Source: an uncultured Spirochaetaceae bacterium (GTDB lineage: Bacteria; Spirochaetota; Spirochaetia; Treponematales; Treponemataceae). From it: a stretch of DNA of 64,000 bases. The DNA lies in assembly GCA_902802305.1 (NCBI GenBank), contig CADCLG010000014.1, positions 51,572 to 115,571 on the forward strand, in the 5' to 3' direction. The first letter of the stretch is position 1. Each line of letters begins with the position of its first letter. The position numbers and the translations under genes are program-made. Shown here piece by piece: positions 16,285 through 27,900 of the stretch. The notes under the pieces are model-generated. The model saw only the letters and a list, made by a program, of their open reading frames with translations, did not search any database and was not told the origin of the DNA.

Positions 16285-17762
16285 TTTTTTCCTCCTTCAA
16301 AAACAGATCTTAATGCTCCAAGCTTTTCGTTTGTTTCTTCCCATTCGCGGTCGGCATTGCTGTCATAAACAATTCCTCCACCTGCCTGCAAAGACCAGAC
16401 TTTTCCCTGTTTTAAGGCACAACGGATTGCAATACAAAAATCTAAATCACCGTTTGATTGAATGTAACCTACTGCGCCTGCATAAAAGCGTCGTTTTGTT
16501 TTTTCAATACGGCTTAAAATCTCAATTGCACTGATTTTTGGTGCCCCAGAAACTGTTCCTGCCGGGAAAGCTGCTCTTAAAACTTGAATTGGTTTAAATC
16601 CTTCTGCAACTTTTCCCTGTACATCACTAACGATATGCATAACATGACTGAACATTTCAACTTCCATAAAACGGGTAACTTCTACGCTTCCGTTTGAACA
16701 GACACGACCTAAATCATTGCGGGCTAAATCAACAAGCATAAGGTGTTCTGCGCGTTCTTTTGCATCGTTGAGAAGTTCTGCTTTTAAGGCTTCATCTTCT
16801 GCGGTATTTTTTCCACGGCGGCGAGTTCCTGCAATTGGGCGGATTGAAGCAATGCCTTCACGAACGCGGACAAGACTTTCTGGTGATGAACCAATGAGCT
16901 GGCGTTCTCCAAAATCGATGTAAAAAAGGTAAGGGCTTGGATTAACTGCCCGCAACCTACGATAAATCTCAAGGGCGGAATTATTGCATTCAAACTGAAG
17001 GCGGCGGCTTGGAACTGCCTGTAAAAGATTTCCTGCGATGATTTCTTTTTTTATAGCTTCAACTTTTTCTTTGTATTCACGTTCACTTTGTTCAAGATTT
17101 GTGATTGTGTGAACTTCGCAAGCTTCTTCTGGTTCAGATAGATAAGAAAAATCGAGGTCGTTGAGTCGTTTTTTCAAATCTAAAACTGCTTTTTCCAAAT
17201 CAATCTGGTGTTCATTGTAATTTAGGGCAAATACATGAATGTTTTCTGTAAAATGATCAAAAACTACATAGATATGGCCGGCTACAAACTCACTCTCAGG
17301 GATATGAAGTTCATCTGTCTGGGCGGCAAGATTAATTGTATCGCAGCGGGCGGCAAACTCATAACTGAGATAGCCCAAACCGCTTGTAGGAACTGGAATT
17401 GTATTAGAGATTTCCTTTCCGTCCTCTCTGGTAATTACACTCATGTCATTTTGTTGTGCGACATATAAAAGTGCATCAAGAATATCTGGTGTATGAAGAA
17501 CTCGGCTTCCTGGTGCAATTGTTTCATTTGTTTCATTTTTGCCTTTGTATGGAAGGCGGCGGCCATCAATTAAGAATGCAACGCCATCATCATCTTGAAT
17601 AATATGAAATGCTGGTTCAAGAAGAAGAATAGAATAGCGTTCTCGTCCGCGTGCAAAGCTTGCACTTTCCAAAATTGCTGATGCTCCGATTTTACGCGCC
17701 AAAGAAAAAGGCGTGTACCTGTCACATGGCAGTGAAAAATAAATAGAATCTGTACGTGTCAT
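16281..17762 (-). CDS. trpE: anthranilate synthase component I
   Basis: First committed enzyme of tryptophan synthesis, making anthranilate from chorismate with ammonia from TrpGD. The 493 residues show the chorismate-binding fold: NPSPYLFYIDFGERQLIGSSPE, IRPIAGTRRRG, ELLNDAKERAEHLMLVDLARNDLGRV, and AAFPAGTVSGAPK, then AGAVGYI and QAGGGIVYDS. The N-terminal AILESASF and RYSILLLEP correspond to the region where tryptophan feedback binds in other TrpE proteins. It is the first gene of the trp operon; AGGAG lies 5 bases before the ATG, and a promoter with a palindromic operator lies about 50 bases upstream. Confidence 0.96.
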   Translation of the reverse strand: MTRTDSIYFSLPCDRYTPFSLARKIGASAILESASFARGRERYSILLLEPAFHIIQDDDGVAFLIDGRRLPYKGKNETNETIAPGSRVLHTPDILDALLYVAQQNDMSVITREDGKEISNTIPVPTSGLGYLSYEFAARCDTINLAAQTDELHIPESEFVAGHIYVVFDHFTENIHVFALNYNEHQIDLEKAVLDLKKRLNDLDFSYLSEPEEACEVHTITNLEQSEREYKEKVEAIKKEIIAGNLLQAVPSRRLQFECNNSALEIYRRLRAVNPSPYLFYIDFGERQLIGSSPESLVRVREGIASIRPIAGTRRRGKNTAEDEALKAELLNDAKERAEHLMLVDLARNDLGRVCSNGSVEVTRFMEVEMFSHVMHIVSDVQGKVAEGFKPIQVLRAAFPAGTVSGAPKISAIEILSRIEKTKRRFYAGAVGYIQSNGDLDFCIAIRCALKQGKVWSLQAGGGIVYDSNADREWEETNEKLGALRSVFEGGKK

Positions 17763-17775
17763 AGTTGCTCCTGGA

Positions 17776-17852
17776 TTATGTTTCTATTTGTAGTAACACA
17801 ATCTAAGAGGAAATATACTTTGTCTTTATGTTTCTGTCAATAGAAACATAAA
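17776..17852 (-). promoter_or_regulatory. trp operon promoter with palindromic operator on the -35 box
   Basis: On the minus strand TTGACA (17835-17840) is followed by a 17-base spacer and TATATT (17812-17817). The -35 box sits at the centre of a palindrome with 11-base arms, TTTATGTTTCT (17825-17835) and AGAAACATAAA (17842-17852). A further half-site TTATGTTTCT occurs at 17776-17785, exactly 50 bases from the first, inside the leader. No leader peptide, T-box or attenuator hairpin was seen, so repression by a DNA-binding protein is the simplest model. I do not recognise the regulator. Confidence 0.8.
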
Positions 17853-17892
17853 AAGAAAATTATAATTTTTTATTATATTTAAGGTATTTAAG

Positions 17893-17928
17893 AAAAAAAA
17901 AGGGGATGACAAATAATATGTCATTCCC
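17893..17928 (-). terminator. rho-independent terminator after the esterase gene
   Basis: Minus strand: GGGAATGACA, loop TATTATT, TGTCATCCCC (one G-T pair), then nine T. It lies 11 bases past the end of the esterase gene and separates that operon from the trp promoter. Confidence 0.9.
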
Positions 17929-17938
17929 TCTTGTGCTT

Positions 17939-19621
17939 TTATTCTTTCTTTCCAAAAGTAGGCGGTCGTTTTTCCGGATCAATATCAAAATTGATGTATT
18001 TATAATATTTAAAGAAAGGGTCAACTACGCTTCTTACTTCTGTACCAAGTTCAAGAAGATATTCGCCGCAGTGTTGGCCCAGTTGAGAAGAATCAGTCCA
18101 TTCAGGTAAGCCTTCTCCGTTTGGGTTTCCGTATTTTACAAAGTTTGCCCAATATTCGGTCATTATGGCTTCAAGTCTGTAATCTTCACCGTTATAAATG
18201 TTCTTTTTGTTTTTATCCAGATTACCGTAAGCATAAGCCATTTCTCCGGAATGCATGGTGCTCAAACCGATATTTTCTTTTGTAAAAACATATTCATAAA
18301 CCGGTTTTCCTTGAGCTGCAAGAACTTTTGTCCAGGAATAATGAGGATAGGTAAAACAAACAACAGAGAAAATATCTGTATAAAATTGTTTTGCCTCTTT
18401 ATTGGTTTTGATTTCTTCAAGCTTACACAATCCCTCCACATCGCTAATATAGGGCGACTCGTAGAGCATCTTTTTATAATTTCGCTTGTTGATATTAGTT
18501 AAAAAAGTAAATGCCAGACCTTCGTTATGATTAAATCCATTCAGCAAGGCTTCTTCATGATTCAATCCCTTCTGGTAAATTTCCCAAGGATATTCAGGCA
18601 TTGCATAGGAATCTACTGTCATCGCATTATTCGCGTGGGAAGTTTTTACCAGTTTTTCAGCCGGAATAGCACGTAAATCTTCAATGGAAGTTGCCTTAAA
18701 TTCCTCCATGATTTTCTTACCCATAGAAAGCGCAGCTTCTTTTGAACGGAAAGTGTGAGACGGAACCTGAACTACCAGTGAAGAACTTTCTGCAATTGCC
18801 CGTCGGAATAAGCCTTTTGAAAGCGGTGAAGCACACAAAGCATTTACCGAAGAAGAACCCGCTGATTCACCTGCGATTGTTATGTTTTGAAGGTCGCCAC
18901 CAAAAGCTTCAACATTTTGATTTATCCATTCCAAAGCTTTTATCTGATCTAAAAGACCGTAATTTCCAGTGGTTTTGTTCGGACTTTCTTTTATCAAATC
19001 TTCGTGGGCAAAATAACCAAAAACTCCAAGTCGATAAGCAATTGTAATTACAATAATTCCTTTTTGTGCAAGTCTTTCGCCATCATAACTTTCAAACCAG
19101 GAAGAACCGCTTGTCAGGCTTCCACCATGAATGTAAACCAGAACAGGAAGCTTAGAGTTTGCATCGGTACCAGCTGGTCGCCAGATATTGAGATAAAGAC
19201 AGTCTTCGGACATAGGACCAAAATCACTGCGGTCGCCGCTTGAATGTATGTAGGCGTTAAATAATTTTCTGATTACTTTTGGATAGTTATTTTGCATTGC
19301 CATTGGAGCAAAATGGTCAGCTTCTAAAATGCCATCCCAGTTTTGAACATCGATAGGTTCTTTCCAGCGAAGATTTCCTACAGGCGGTTGAGCAAAGGGG
19401 ATTCCTGCAAATAATTCAACGGAAGTTTTTGGATTAGATATACCTCGAACTTTTCCGTTTTTTGTCTCAAGGATTTCTGTTTTTTGGATTTGTCCTTCAA
19501 TTTCGGTAAAAGGGCTTGTAACATCTGTTGTTTTACAGGAAAAAAGAAGTGTAGTAAAAAGTGAAAATCCTATAAAAAGAAAGCCTGCTCGAAGGCCTGG
19601 TAAAAAATTTGATTTTTTCAT
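17939..19621 (-). CDS. carboxylesterase type B, lipoprotein
   Basis: A 560-residue alpha/beta hydrolase of the type B carboxylesterase family. Residues 1-29 are a lipoprotein signal (LFTTLLFSC). The mature protein shows FAGIPFAQPPVGNLRWKEP, EDCLYLNIWRPAG, VYIHGGSLTSGSS (oxyanion hole), and the nucleophile elbow GESAGSSSV near residue 255. The expected acidic and His members lie in the middle and in MHSGEMAYAYGN. Rumen relatives include feruloyl and other plant-ester esterases; the substrate is not readable. Last gene of the run that includes PBP1C and alpha-2-macroglobulin; followed by a clear terminator. Confidence 0.92.
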   Translation of the reverse strand: MKKSNFLPGLRAGFLFIGFSLFTTLLFSCKTTDVTSPFTEIEGQIQKTEILETKNGKVRGISNPKTSVELFAGIPFAQPPVGNLRWKEPIDVQNWDGILEADHFAPMAMQNNYPKVIRKLFNAYIHSSGDRSDFGPMSEDCLYLNIWRPAGTDANSKLPVLVYIHGGSLTSGSSWFESYDGERLAQKGIIVITIAYRLGVFGYFAHEDLIKESPNKTTGNYGLLDQIKALEWINQNVEAFGGDLQNITIAGESAGSSSVNALCASPLSKGLFRRAIAESSSLVVQVPSHTFRSKEAALSMGKKIMEEFKATSIEDLRAIPAEKLVKTSHANNAMTVDSYAMPEYPWEIYQKGLNHEEALLNGFNHNEGLAFTFLTNINKRNYKKMLYESPYISDVEGLCKLEEIKTNKEAKQFYTDIFSVVCFTYPHYSWTKVLAAQGKPVYEYVFTKENIGLSTMHSGEMAYAYGNLDKNKKNIYNGEDYRLEAIMTEYWANFVKYGNPNGEGLPEWTDSSQLGQHCGEYLLELGTEVRSVVDPFFKYYKYINFDIDPEKRPPTFGKKE

Positions 19622-19647
19622 AATAACTCCAGTTGAAATTATTATAC

Positions 19648-21885
19648 TTATTTTACAAGAAAATTAAACGTAATTTTTTCATTTCCGCAGATACAGGTGC
19701 AGGTGTGATTACCGCGTTCTACAGGCAGATGAAAATCAAAAGGTCTTTGAACTTGAAAAGAAGGATTATTGTCATAAAAAATAGACAGTTGATTTGCAGA
19801 GCCACCAATGACCTGAACATTTATTGCCTGTTTTGTTGCAGATGTGCTACTGTAATAAAAAATAGAATTATCCCTTGGAGAAAGTAGAGTCAGCGGACTG
19901 GAATTATAATTTATAACTGCATTGATATTATTAGTTTTTATCCATTGCTGGAACTCTGATGGGAATATAATTTCTATATCGCCGTCTGTATTCTTCTTGT
20001 GCCAGTCACAGCTTTCCAGTTCACACCCATTTTTTATGTATTCATACACCGAAGCCGGACAATCTGGACCAGCTTTTAAGCCTGAAAGGGAACAGATTTT
20101 TTGAAGTGTCCAGTTTTCAGGTTTGTCGAAGTCTTTTTTTTCATACACCTGATTTTTGTCATAATTCTGTATATTTTTTTCGACACTCTTTTCCACATAA
20201 TCCAAAAGATTTTTTGCAACCCAGGCTGGAAGAGAACTTCCTGTTTTTCCAATAACTGTTTGTCCAGCAAAGTTTCCCATCCATACACCAATTGTAAAAT
20301 CTTTTGTAGCTCCCAGAGCTGTAATATTTTGATACTGATTAGAAGTTCCAGTTTTAAAGATTGAAGGATAATCTGTTTCAAAAGTCTGAGCATAACCAAA
20401 GCCAAGAGCCCGCGAACTTTTATCAGAAAGAATAGAACAGATTAAGCGTGCGGTATCCTGTGAATAAATCTGATTCCCTTTGAAATCTTTTCCATCGCGA
20501 GGGAAGATGCTGAATGCATTTACAAGCTCATACAAAGTTACTTCCCCGGCACCAAGTGCAAGCCCCAAATCAGCTTCTTTACCGCCATGCCTCAAGGAAT
20601 CAAATCCCAATTCATATAATTTGTTCAGATAATTATTTACACCGATTTCATTTAAAATCGTTACTGCTGGAATGTTCAAACTGGATGCAAGGGCTACACG
20701 TGTTCTAATTGGTCCGTTGAAATGATTATTAAAATTAGCTGGAATATAGAGATTTTCGCCTCCAAACTCCTGTGGGATATCTGCTATAACTTTTGATGGA
20801 TAATAAAGAGGATTTCCTTTTTCATCAGGCGTATCAAAAGCAAGAGCGTATAAAAAAGGTTTCATGGAACTTCCCGGCTGATTTTTTACCAGAACACCGT
20901 CTATTTGTCCACTTACGGAATCATCAAACCAGTTTTCGCTGCCAACCCAGGAAATAACGGAAGCATCTTTGTTATTGATTAAAAGAAGAGCACCGTTACT
21001 GATTCGTGAGTTTTTTGCCTGCAGGAGAGCCTCTGAAAGTAAGGTTTCTGCCTGAATCTGTACATCCATATCCACGGAAAGGTGGAGCTCATAGTTATCA
21101 AATAATTGCGGGGTAGTTTTCTTTAAGTAAAGAATATAATGCGGCATTTTGTATGGATATTCAAATGCACGCGCTGTTTTTGCTGCAGCCTCTACAGCTT
21201 GCGTGTCCACAAAGGAAAGTCCGTCTGCAATTTCCCGGGCCATTTCTGCGCATTCGGTCGGGTGATTTATTGGATTATATGAGGAAGGACGGCGCGGAAT
21301 TACAGCAAGGCAGCATAACTGTTCGGGGGAAAGGTCGTTTACGGGTTTGCCGAAGAAAGTTCGCGCCGCGGAATTAACTCCGCAGACATTCATTCCAAAG
21401 GGAAGCGAGTTTAAATAGAGTTCCAGAATCTTTTTTTTAGAAAAACGTGCTTCTATACGATAGGCGTTAAGAACATCCTGGAGCTTGCGAGAAAAAGAAT
21501 GAACCTCTACCGGCGAGCATATTTTAGCCAGCTGCATAGGAATTGTAGAGGCTCCGCGGATTGTTTTTTTAGAAGACATATTCTGAAAAAATGCAGTAAT
21601 TGCTGCCGTGTAATCTACTCCGTGATGAAAATAAAAACGTTTGTCTTCTGCTTTTATAAAAACACTTCTTACCTGAGGCGATATTTCCTCTAAAGGTAAA
21701 AACTCGCGTTTTAATCCATCATCAAGAGAAGTAATTTGTATAATATTTCCCTTACAATCATAAACCCTGCAACTGTAGGGCTGATTAAGTAATGCATCTA
21801 ATTCCGGATATGGGGTGTAGCGTAATAAAAGCCACACTCCCAAAAATCCCAGAAACAGGTATAAAATCGGCAGATTCTTTTTCAT
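19648..21885 (-). CDS. pbpC: penicillin-binding protein 1C
   Basis: Bifunctional peptidoglycan synthase of the PBP1C type, 745 residues. One N-terminal membrane anchor (PILYLFLGFLGVWLLL). Glycosyltransferase family 51 domain at about 50-230 (EDKRFYFHHGVDYTAAI, GASTIPMQLAKI). Transpeptidase at about 290-560, with SSMKPFLYAL holding the active Ser-x-x-Lys, SLN, and KTGTSNQ. The C-terminal 100 residues are the BiPBP_C module usual in PBP1C (LLSPRDNSIFYY, VQRPFDFHLPVERG). Directly downstream of an alpha-2-macroglobulin gene, the pairing also seen in E. coli (yfhM-pbpC), suggesting joint envelope defence and repair. Confidence 0.95.
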   Translation of the reverse strand: MKKNLPILYLFLGFLGVWLLLRYTPYPELDALLNQPYSCRVYDCKGNIIQITSLDDGLKREFLPLEEISPQVRSVFIKAEDKRFYFHHGVDYTAAITAFFQNMSSKKTIRGASTIPMQLAKICSPVEVHSFSRKLQDVLNAYRIEARFSKKKILELYLNSLPFGMNVCGVNSAARTFFGKPVNDLSPEQLCCLAVIPRRPSSYNPINHPTECAEMAREIADGLSFVDTQAVEAAAKTARAFEYPYKMPHYILYLKKTTPQLFDNYELHLSVDMDVQIQAETLLSEALLQAKNSRISNGALLLINNKDASVISWVGSENWFDDSVSGQIDGVLVKNQPGSSMKPFLYALAFDTPDEKGNPLYYPSKVIADIPQEFGGENLYIPANFNNHFNGPIRTRVALASSLNIPAVTILNEIGVNNYLNKLYELGFDSLRHGGKEADLGLALGAGEVTLYELVNAFSIFPRDGKDFKGNQIYSQDTARLICSILSDKSSRALGFGYAQTFETDYPSIFKTGTSNQYQNITALGATKDFTIGVWMGNFAGQTVIGKTGSSLPAWVAKNLLDYVEKSVEKNIQNYDKNQVYEKKDFDKPENWTLQKICSLSGLKAGPDCPASVYEYIKNGCELESCDWHKKNTDGDIEIIFPSEFQQWIKTNNINAVINYNSSPLTLLSPRDNSIFYYSSTSATKQAINVQVIGGSANQLSIFYDNNPSFQVQRPFDFHLPVERGNHTCTCICGNEKITFNFLVK

Positions 21886-21901
21886 ATTTTGTTATGCATT
21901 T

Positions 21902-21929
21902 AGATTTTCGGGTCAAGCCCGAAAATGAC
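21902..21929 (-). repeat. second copy of the 28-nt CTTGA-loop palindrome
   Basis: Minus strand GTCATTTTCGGG-CTTGA-CCCGAAAATCT. Same loop and borders as the copy at 1326-1353, with a different but fully complementary stem. It fills most of the 72-base gap between the macroglobulin stop and the PBP1C start. Confidence 0.75.
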
Positions 21930-21957
21930 ACATTCGTATTTATCAGACAGATTATCT

Positions 21958-24900
21958 CTATTTAATCTGGAACAAATAACCGTCGCTTCTACCAAAGATT
22001 TCCGGTTCATACATACATTCAGCCTGAACTGGAGGTGTAGGATAAATACCACGCCTTGCAGCTCTGAAGGTAAAGCTTACTGTTGAAGATCCTACATTGA
22101 AATTATCCCAGAAGAACTGGATTTCGTTGTCATAGATAGTTTTATTGCTTAACCAGTGTCCCCAGCCTTCTGATTCAACTGAAGTTTCTCCCTTAGAGCT
22201 TGTTGTCACAAAAGTAGAATCAAGTATTTCTGCACCAGAAGGAATTGGTGAACGAAGGGCAACATAAGTTCTGTTTCTTATTGATTCGACACGAACTGTG
22301 GCCTTATACAATTTTCCACTTTCTAAAGTAAGCAGAGAATCATAAGAACCAGAAGTTTTGATTTCTTCGCCTGTTTCATAGTCTGAAATTGTATACACAA
22401 TCTTTAATCCTTCGTCGCGGGCACATTGCATTTCATCTGGAAGGGCATATTTCATTTCTGCTGTATAATAAAGTTGACCAGGACCATTCTTTTCAAAGGT
22501 GATTGGAATTGTTTTATCCTTTTCCAGACTAGAAATAATTTCATTTTCAAAAGGAAGTACCAGAGTTTTTGGTTTTGCTCCTACACCCGTAAAAGCTTCT
22601 GTCATAACAGATTTGCCATCAATTTTTGCAGTTCCAGTAAAGTCGGTGTTGTCAAGGTTGCGCATTTTTATGTAAGTATAAATTGCTTCCAAAACCTTTG
22701 CTGTGGATGCAGTATTTTTCCAGTAGCCCATGGATTGATTTTTCATCAGCGTAAAGAGCAAGCGGTCTACCATCTGGTCGTTAGGATCAACTTTTACAAA
22801 AGCCTGCAAAATGATTGCCATTTGTTCAGCAGGAGATTCGTACCAGAACCAATAATCATCTTTGCGGTTAGGATCCAGAATTGTTACTGAACGTTCAACC
22901 GGCTGTAGGTAAGGGCGAATAATCTTGTTTATTTCGCTTGCTTTTGTCAAAGAACTTAATCCCATGTCTTCTGCGAAGGCTAAAGAAACATAAGCAGCAG
23001 CTGATAAGGTAAGACTGTCTATTTTTCTATACAGATTGTTCAGTTCATTATCAAGATTGTGATAACCCAGCAATTTCATAACATAGCAGGCATAAGCTTT
23101 GAGGTAATCATTATTAGTATAAGTGTAGCTTGTAACTTCCTTTGCGATATAAGATGAAAGAGTTCTAAGATTAATTTCAAGTTCATCACGAGAATAGCCT
23201 CTTTGAATTGCTGCTGCACAAATATGAGCGATTCTAATACTTACATAAAGCGAACCTCTAGTTCCGTCCGGCCAGTAAGGGAAAGAACCATCTTCAAGCT
23301 GAACTTTTGCCCAAGAAGATGTATAATTTTTTACACAGGTCTTAATATCCTTTACTTTTGAATCAAGACCAAAGACATCAATATAATCTTCAAACAGAAC
23401 TAATGGCAGAACTCTAGAAGACTGTTGTTCAAGACAGCCATAAGGATAATCAAAGAGGTAATTTACAGCACCACCAAGCATACCAAGACGAGTTGCATCA
23501 AGAGTTACAGAAAGTGCACCTTTTCCATCTTTTGCAAAACCAGGAATAATAAGTGCTTCTGTAGATTTTGCAACATCCTGATTATCAGTTGAGCCAATCA
23601 TGGTTACGGTTTCATAAACGTAAGTTTTTTCTATCTTAATTGGTGAAATCAGCTTTTCGTTCAGAAGTTCAGACTTAATGCTGTAAACAAGTTCAACCGT
23701 TCCTTCTTTTTCTGCTCCAACATCAAAGTAAACAACTGTAGAATCTCCGGCAGCAACCATAACTGTATGTTCATTTTTTCCATCAACATAAGCCTTACCT
23801 GGAATAGTCTTTCGTCCGGCAAGTTCATCTTCTTTTGTATTTTTTGTTGGACTGCGGGTCTCGAGGCTTACAGTAACTCTCTGTGATTCAGAATCGAGAT
23901 TTGTGATTAAAACACCACATTCAGCAGTGTCTCGTTCACGGAGTTTGCGTGGTTGAACCTGCTGAATATTTATAGGATTTTGAACTTTAACTTCATCTTC
24001 CTGCAGAGCAAACAAATCTTCCTTTACACCAAAAGCAGTGATTCTATAAGTTGTAAGGGAATCCGGCATTGTAAAGGTAACTTTTGCCTGTCCATTTTCG
24101 TCTGTAAAGATTACCGGTTCAAAAACTGCGGTCGGCCTAAAATCTTTTCGTTCATTGTCTTTTTCTTCATCCGAGGCGGCTTCTGCATCGCCACCAGCAA
24201 GATTTTTTACACTGTAAGTTACTGGATCCATGAGTAAAGCACGTGAATCACCACCTTTTACACACAATGGATATTTATATGAATTATAGAAAAAGTCTAT
24301 TGGATTAGAAACGTGATAATTAATCAAATCAAGAACGCCTCTATCTACAGCCATAACCGTAAGCTCTGCATTTGCCAAAGGTTTTCCACCTTTTCTTGCA
24401 GTAAGTGTGATAGTTGCTTCTTCTCCAGGACGATATGTTTTTTTACTGCTTTCAATATCTACAGAGAAGGCACGTACATAAGGATTTACGTTGATTGCCG
24501 TAACACCAAAATATCCTTTTGGCTTGTCTAAATCGGTTTCGCCATATTGATAGTTTGGAGTTCCAACACGGTCAGAATAAGAAGAAACAGAAACATAAAC
24601 CACAGGAACGTAATTTCCGGCAATAGGAACTTCAATTACATTAGCCGGTTCATCAAAATGTCGAACTTCCTGAGTGAAAATACCTTCGCGTTCAACAGTG
24701 ATAAGATAATCACCCTTCTGAAGAGGACTCTGTAATAAAATCTGTGCTGTATCGCCAGGATTATAAAGATTCTGATTAGGTGTTAATGTTATTTCTTCTG
24801 AATCATCACTTCCGTACCAGCTCATTCCACTTCCTGTAACATAGAAACCGATGGAAGTGATTACAGGATTATTCTTGCTGTCTTTTCCGGAGATTTGGAG

Positions 24901-27900
24901 GGTGTACCAGCCAGTGTTTTCAGGTGTGATTTCCAGACTTCCAGCACTGTCAATTTTTACAGAACCTGATGATTCTTCAATTGTAGTTTTTTGATAACGC
25001 TGGTAAATGTTAGAATAAACGCTTTGCTCATGAACCATTGTCCATTCATCGCGACTTAAACTGTATGATAAATCAGACACTTTAGCGTCTATATCTTTTG
25101 TTTGAAGCAAATTGCCATAAATATCTGTAAGAATATAAGGGAAATTGAGTTTTTGTCCTTTTTTAGCAAATCCGCTGATGTTGGAGGCGTTTTTAAGTCC
25201 AACATAATACAAAGCTGGATGAACAAAAACAGAAGCCGCAGTAGTTATCTGCTGATTTGAAACATCGGTAACGCTTGCTTCTACGCGGTATTGATAAGGT
25301 TTTCCGTCAGTAATCTTTTCAGAATTACAAGCTAATTGTGCGGTTCCGCTTGTTGAAAGGTTACCTTGATCTTCGGAATAGTAAGTTCTGCCTGAATACT
25401 GATTATATGGGCCAAAGTTATAATCTTTGGTTTCTGGGGTATCAGGTTCAAAGCTTGTTCCCTGTTTAAACCATGAAGCAGTGTAAGCAGCGCCGTTAAG
25501 ACTTCCACCAGCTAAATATTCTGCACTTAATTCAGAGCTGAGCTTGTCTCCACCATAATAAGTTATATCCGGTACTTTAATTCCTGCCTGGATTTTGAGG
25601 CGTTCAAACTCGGCAATAGTTATATAATAACTACGAGGTTCAGCGCCTACAGAATTATCCGTTCGGGTGTATTTTATTTCATAAGATCCCGGCTCCAAGT
25701 CATCAGGCAGTTTGATTGTTCCGTAGAATCCACCACTTTCTGAAGTTTCTCCTAAGATTGGCTCCATGATATCTGGTGCATTCCAGGATGAACTCTTAAA
25801 GCTAATGGAATAAGTTCCTGTATGAGATTTTAAGGTTCCTAAAAGCTGATCTTTATCTATACCACGGAAAGTAACGGTTTCTCCAGGTTTGTAAAGTCCA
25901 CGGTCAACGAACATAAAAGTCTGCTGCTGTGGTTTACGAACTTTTGAACGGCTTCCGTTGTTTACGTTAAAGTTCCATGTGCTGTGGGAGTCAGGAATAA
26001 AGGCTGCTCTATCATCACCGTTTATTACGTCTACAATAAGAGAATCATTTGTATAATTATTTGAACAGGCATATTCGTAGCGGATTATCTGTTCTTCTGT
26101 ATACTCTATTATACATAAACCGTTTTCATCTGTAGTTCCAGAAGCAAGAATAGAATCAGAATTTAGGCTGCGGTTTGAATATTCCTGTCCTAAGAGAATG
26201 TTTACCTTTGCATTTGCCACCGGCTTACCGCTAGAAAGGCTGCGGACTAACAAAACCGCTCGGTTGATTCCAAGACGGGCGGTAATTCCTAAATCTGTGA
26301 CTTGAATTGTCATAGGATGATTGTCTGTATCATATTCCCATTGTTCGTCCCAATTGTCGTAATAACGGCGTGTTGTAAAGGAATCAAATTTAACAAAACC
26401 ATAACCGTTTTTAAGGTAAGGATCAAAATCAATTTCCATGAACTGTCTTTTATTTTTGACATCTGTTGGAATTGTTTGATTTCCGTTTGGAAAAACATCT
26501 GTAAAACGCTGGTATTCAGTTTTCAAATCAAATGGATTGTCTGTTCCCTGTATTTTGTAATAAGAATTGGCTTCCAGATTTTGATATTCAAAAACCATTT
26601 TGTGAGGGAACTGGGCTTCGAGCATTTTTGAACCATAATCAAGGAACTTAATGTAAGCCTGTGCGTTTTTTACTGTGAAAGAATAAGTTTTTGTTTTTAA
26701 TACCAGATTTTGTCCGAAAACATCTTTTATGTTTGTATTGAAAGTGATTTTGTGCTTTTCATCAAAATCTATTGGAAGATTATAGAGGATAAGATTTCGT
26801 TCAGAAATTTCAAAATTGTCTTCTGTAAGTTTATAATCAAAATCAAAGGAAATATTGTCTACAATTGTAGACTTATCTGGTGTTTGCGAGAATCTTATTG
26901 TAAGAGGATGCTGTTTTTGTCCATAAGAATAATCCGTATATTCTTCAACTTCACTGATTTCAAAAGGTTTAAGTGTTTCATAAGTTTCTGAGCTGTTTGA
27001 ATATTTAATAGAAGCAGTTATAGAAGCATTATGAGGAACATTATCAGTTACTGTAATTATAAAAGAATTAGATTTTTTTTCATCAAGATTGTATTTAATA
27101 AAGTTTTCGTTGAAACCCCATAAATCGGATTCAGGCGCAAATAATATTTTTGAAGTATATTCTGCATTTCTTGTTCCAATTTTGACATTAAGGATTTCTT
27201 TAAGTCTTTCTTCTGTGATTTTGTAATTAAGCATTAGGAAAAAGCGGTTTTCGTAAGGAGGAAGTGCACCTGTTGTCCAGGTATAAGCTGATTCTCCTTT
27301 TTCCATGTAACCGCCGTACATTCTTTTTATTTCAATTTTATCAGCAGTTGTACGGAAGGTTGTTTGACCTTTTATTTCGGCACCAGAGATGGATTTTGTT
27401 TTTGGATTTACAATAATTCTGTATTCAATTGCAGGATCTGCCGGCTCAGATGCTTCAAAGGCAAGATGTTTTGTACCGTACCAGCGGAAAACACCTTTAA
27501 TTGCAGGTTCAATTGACAAAATATCAGATTTGTCTGTCGGCTCTTCCAGGGCTGCAAGAGCATGTACAGGTTTTGAAAAGACTACATAAAAAGAAGGATT
27601 TTCACTTTGGGATGGAACATGACCTTGAGGCCCCCAGTCTTCTACAAGGAAAACTTTATCATTGTCATCAGAATCGTCTATTAGTTGCTGATTATTTTTA
27701 TTAAAAGTAATCTTACGTTCTGAACTGTATTTTGTCATATATTCGCCAAGTTTTCTGATTCCCGGGATTACGGAATCACTTTTCTTGCCGTTAGAAGCGA
27801 TTTTTGAATTGCTTGCTTCTTTATCTTCAGGATTTTCTGCATATTCGGGAGTATAATCTGGTTTCATGAAGGTTTGGAGTGATTCAAAAGAAACATTATT

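Noticed and set aside
17763..17880. tryptophan T-box or attenuator in the trp leader
   Set aside because: No T-box sequence, no Trp-rich leader peptide and no terminator hairpin in the roughly 50-base leader.
22426..22890. 154-codon open frame on the plus strand
   Set aside because: It is antisense to the well-supported macroglobulin gene, has Cys/Phe/Lys-rich nonsense composition and no ribosome site.
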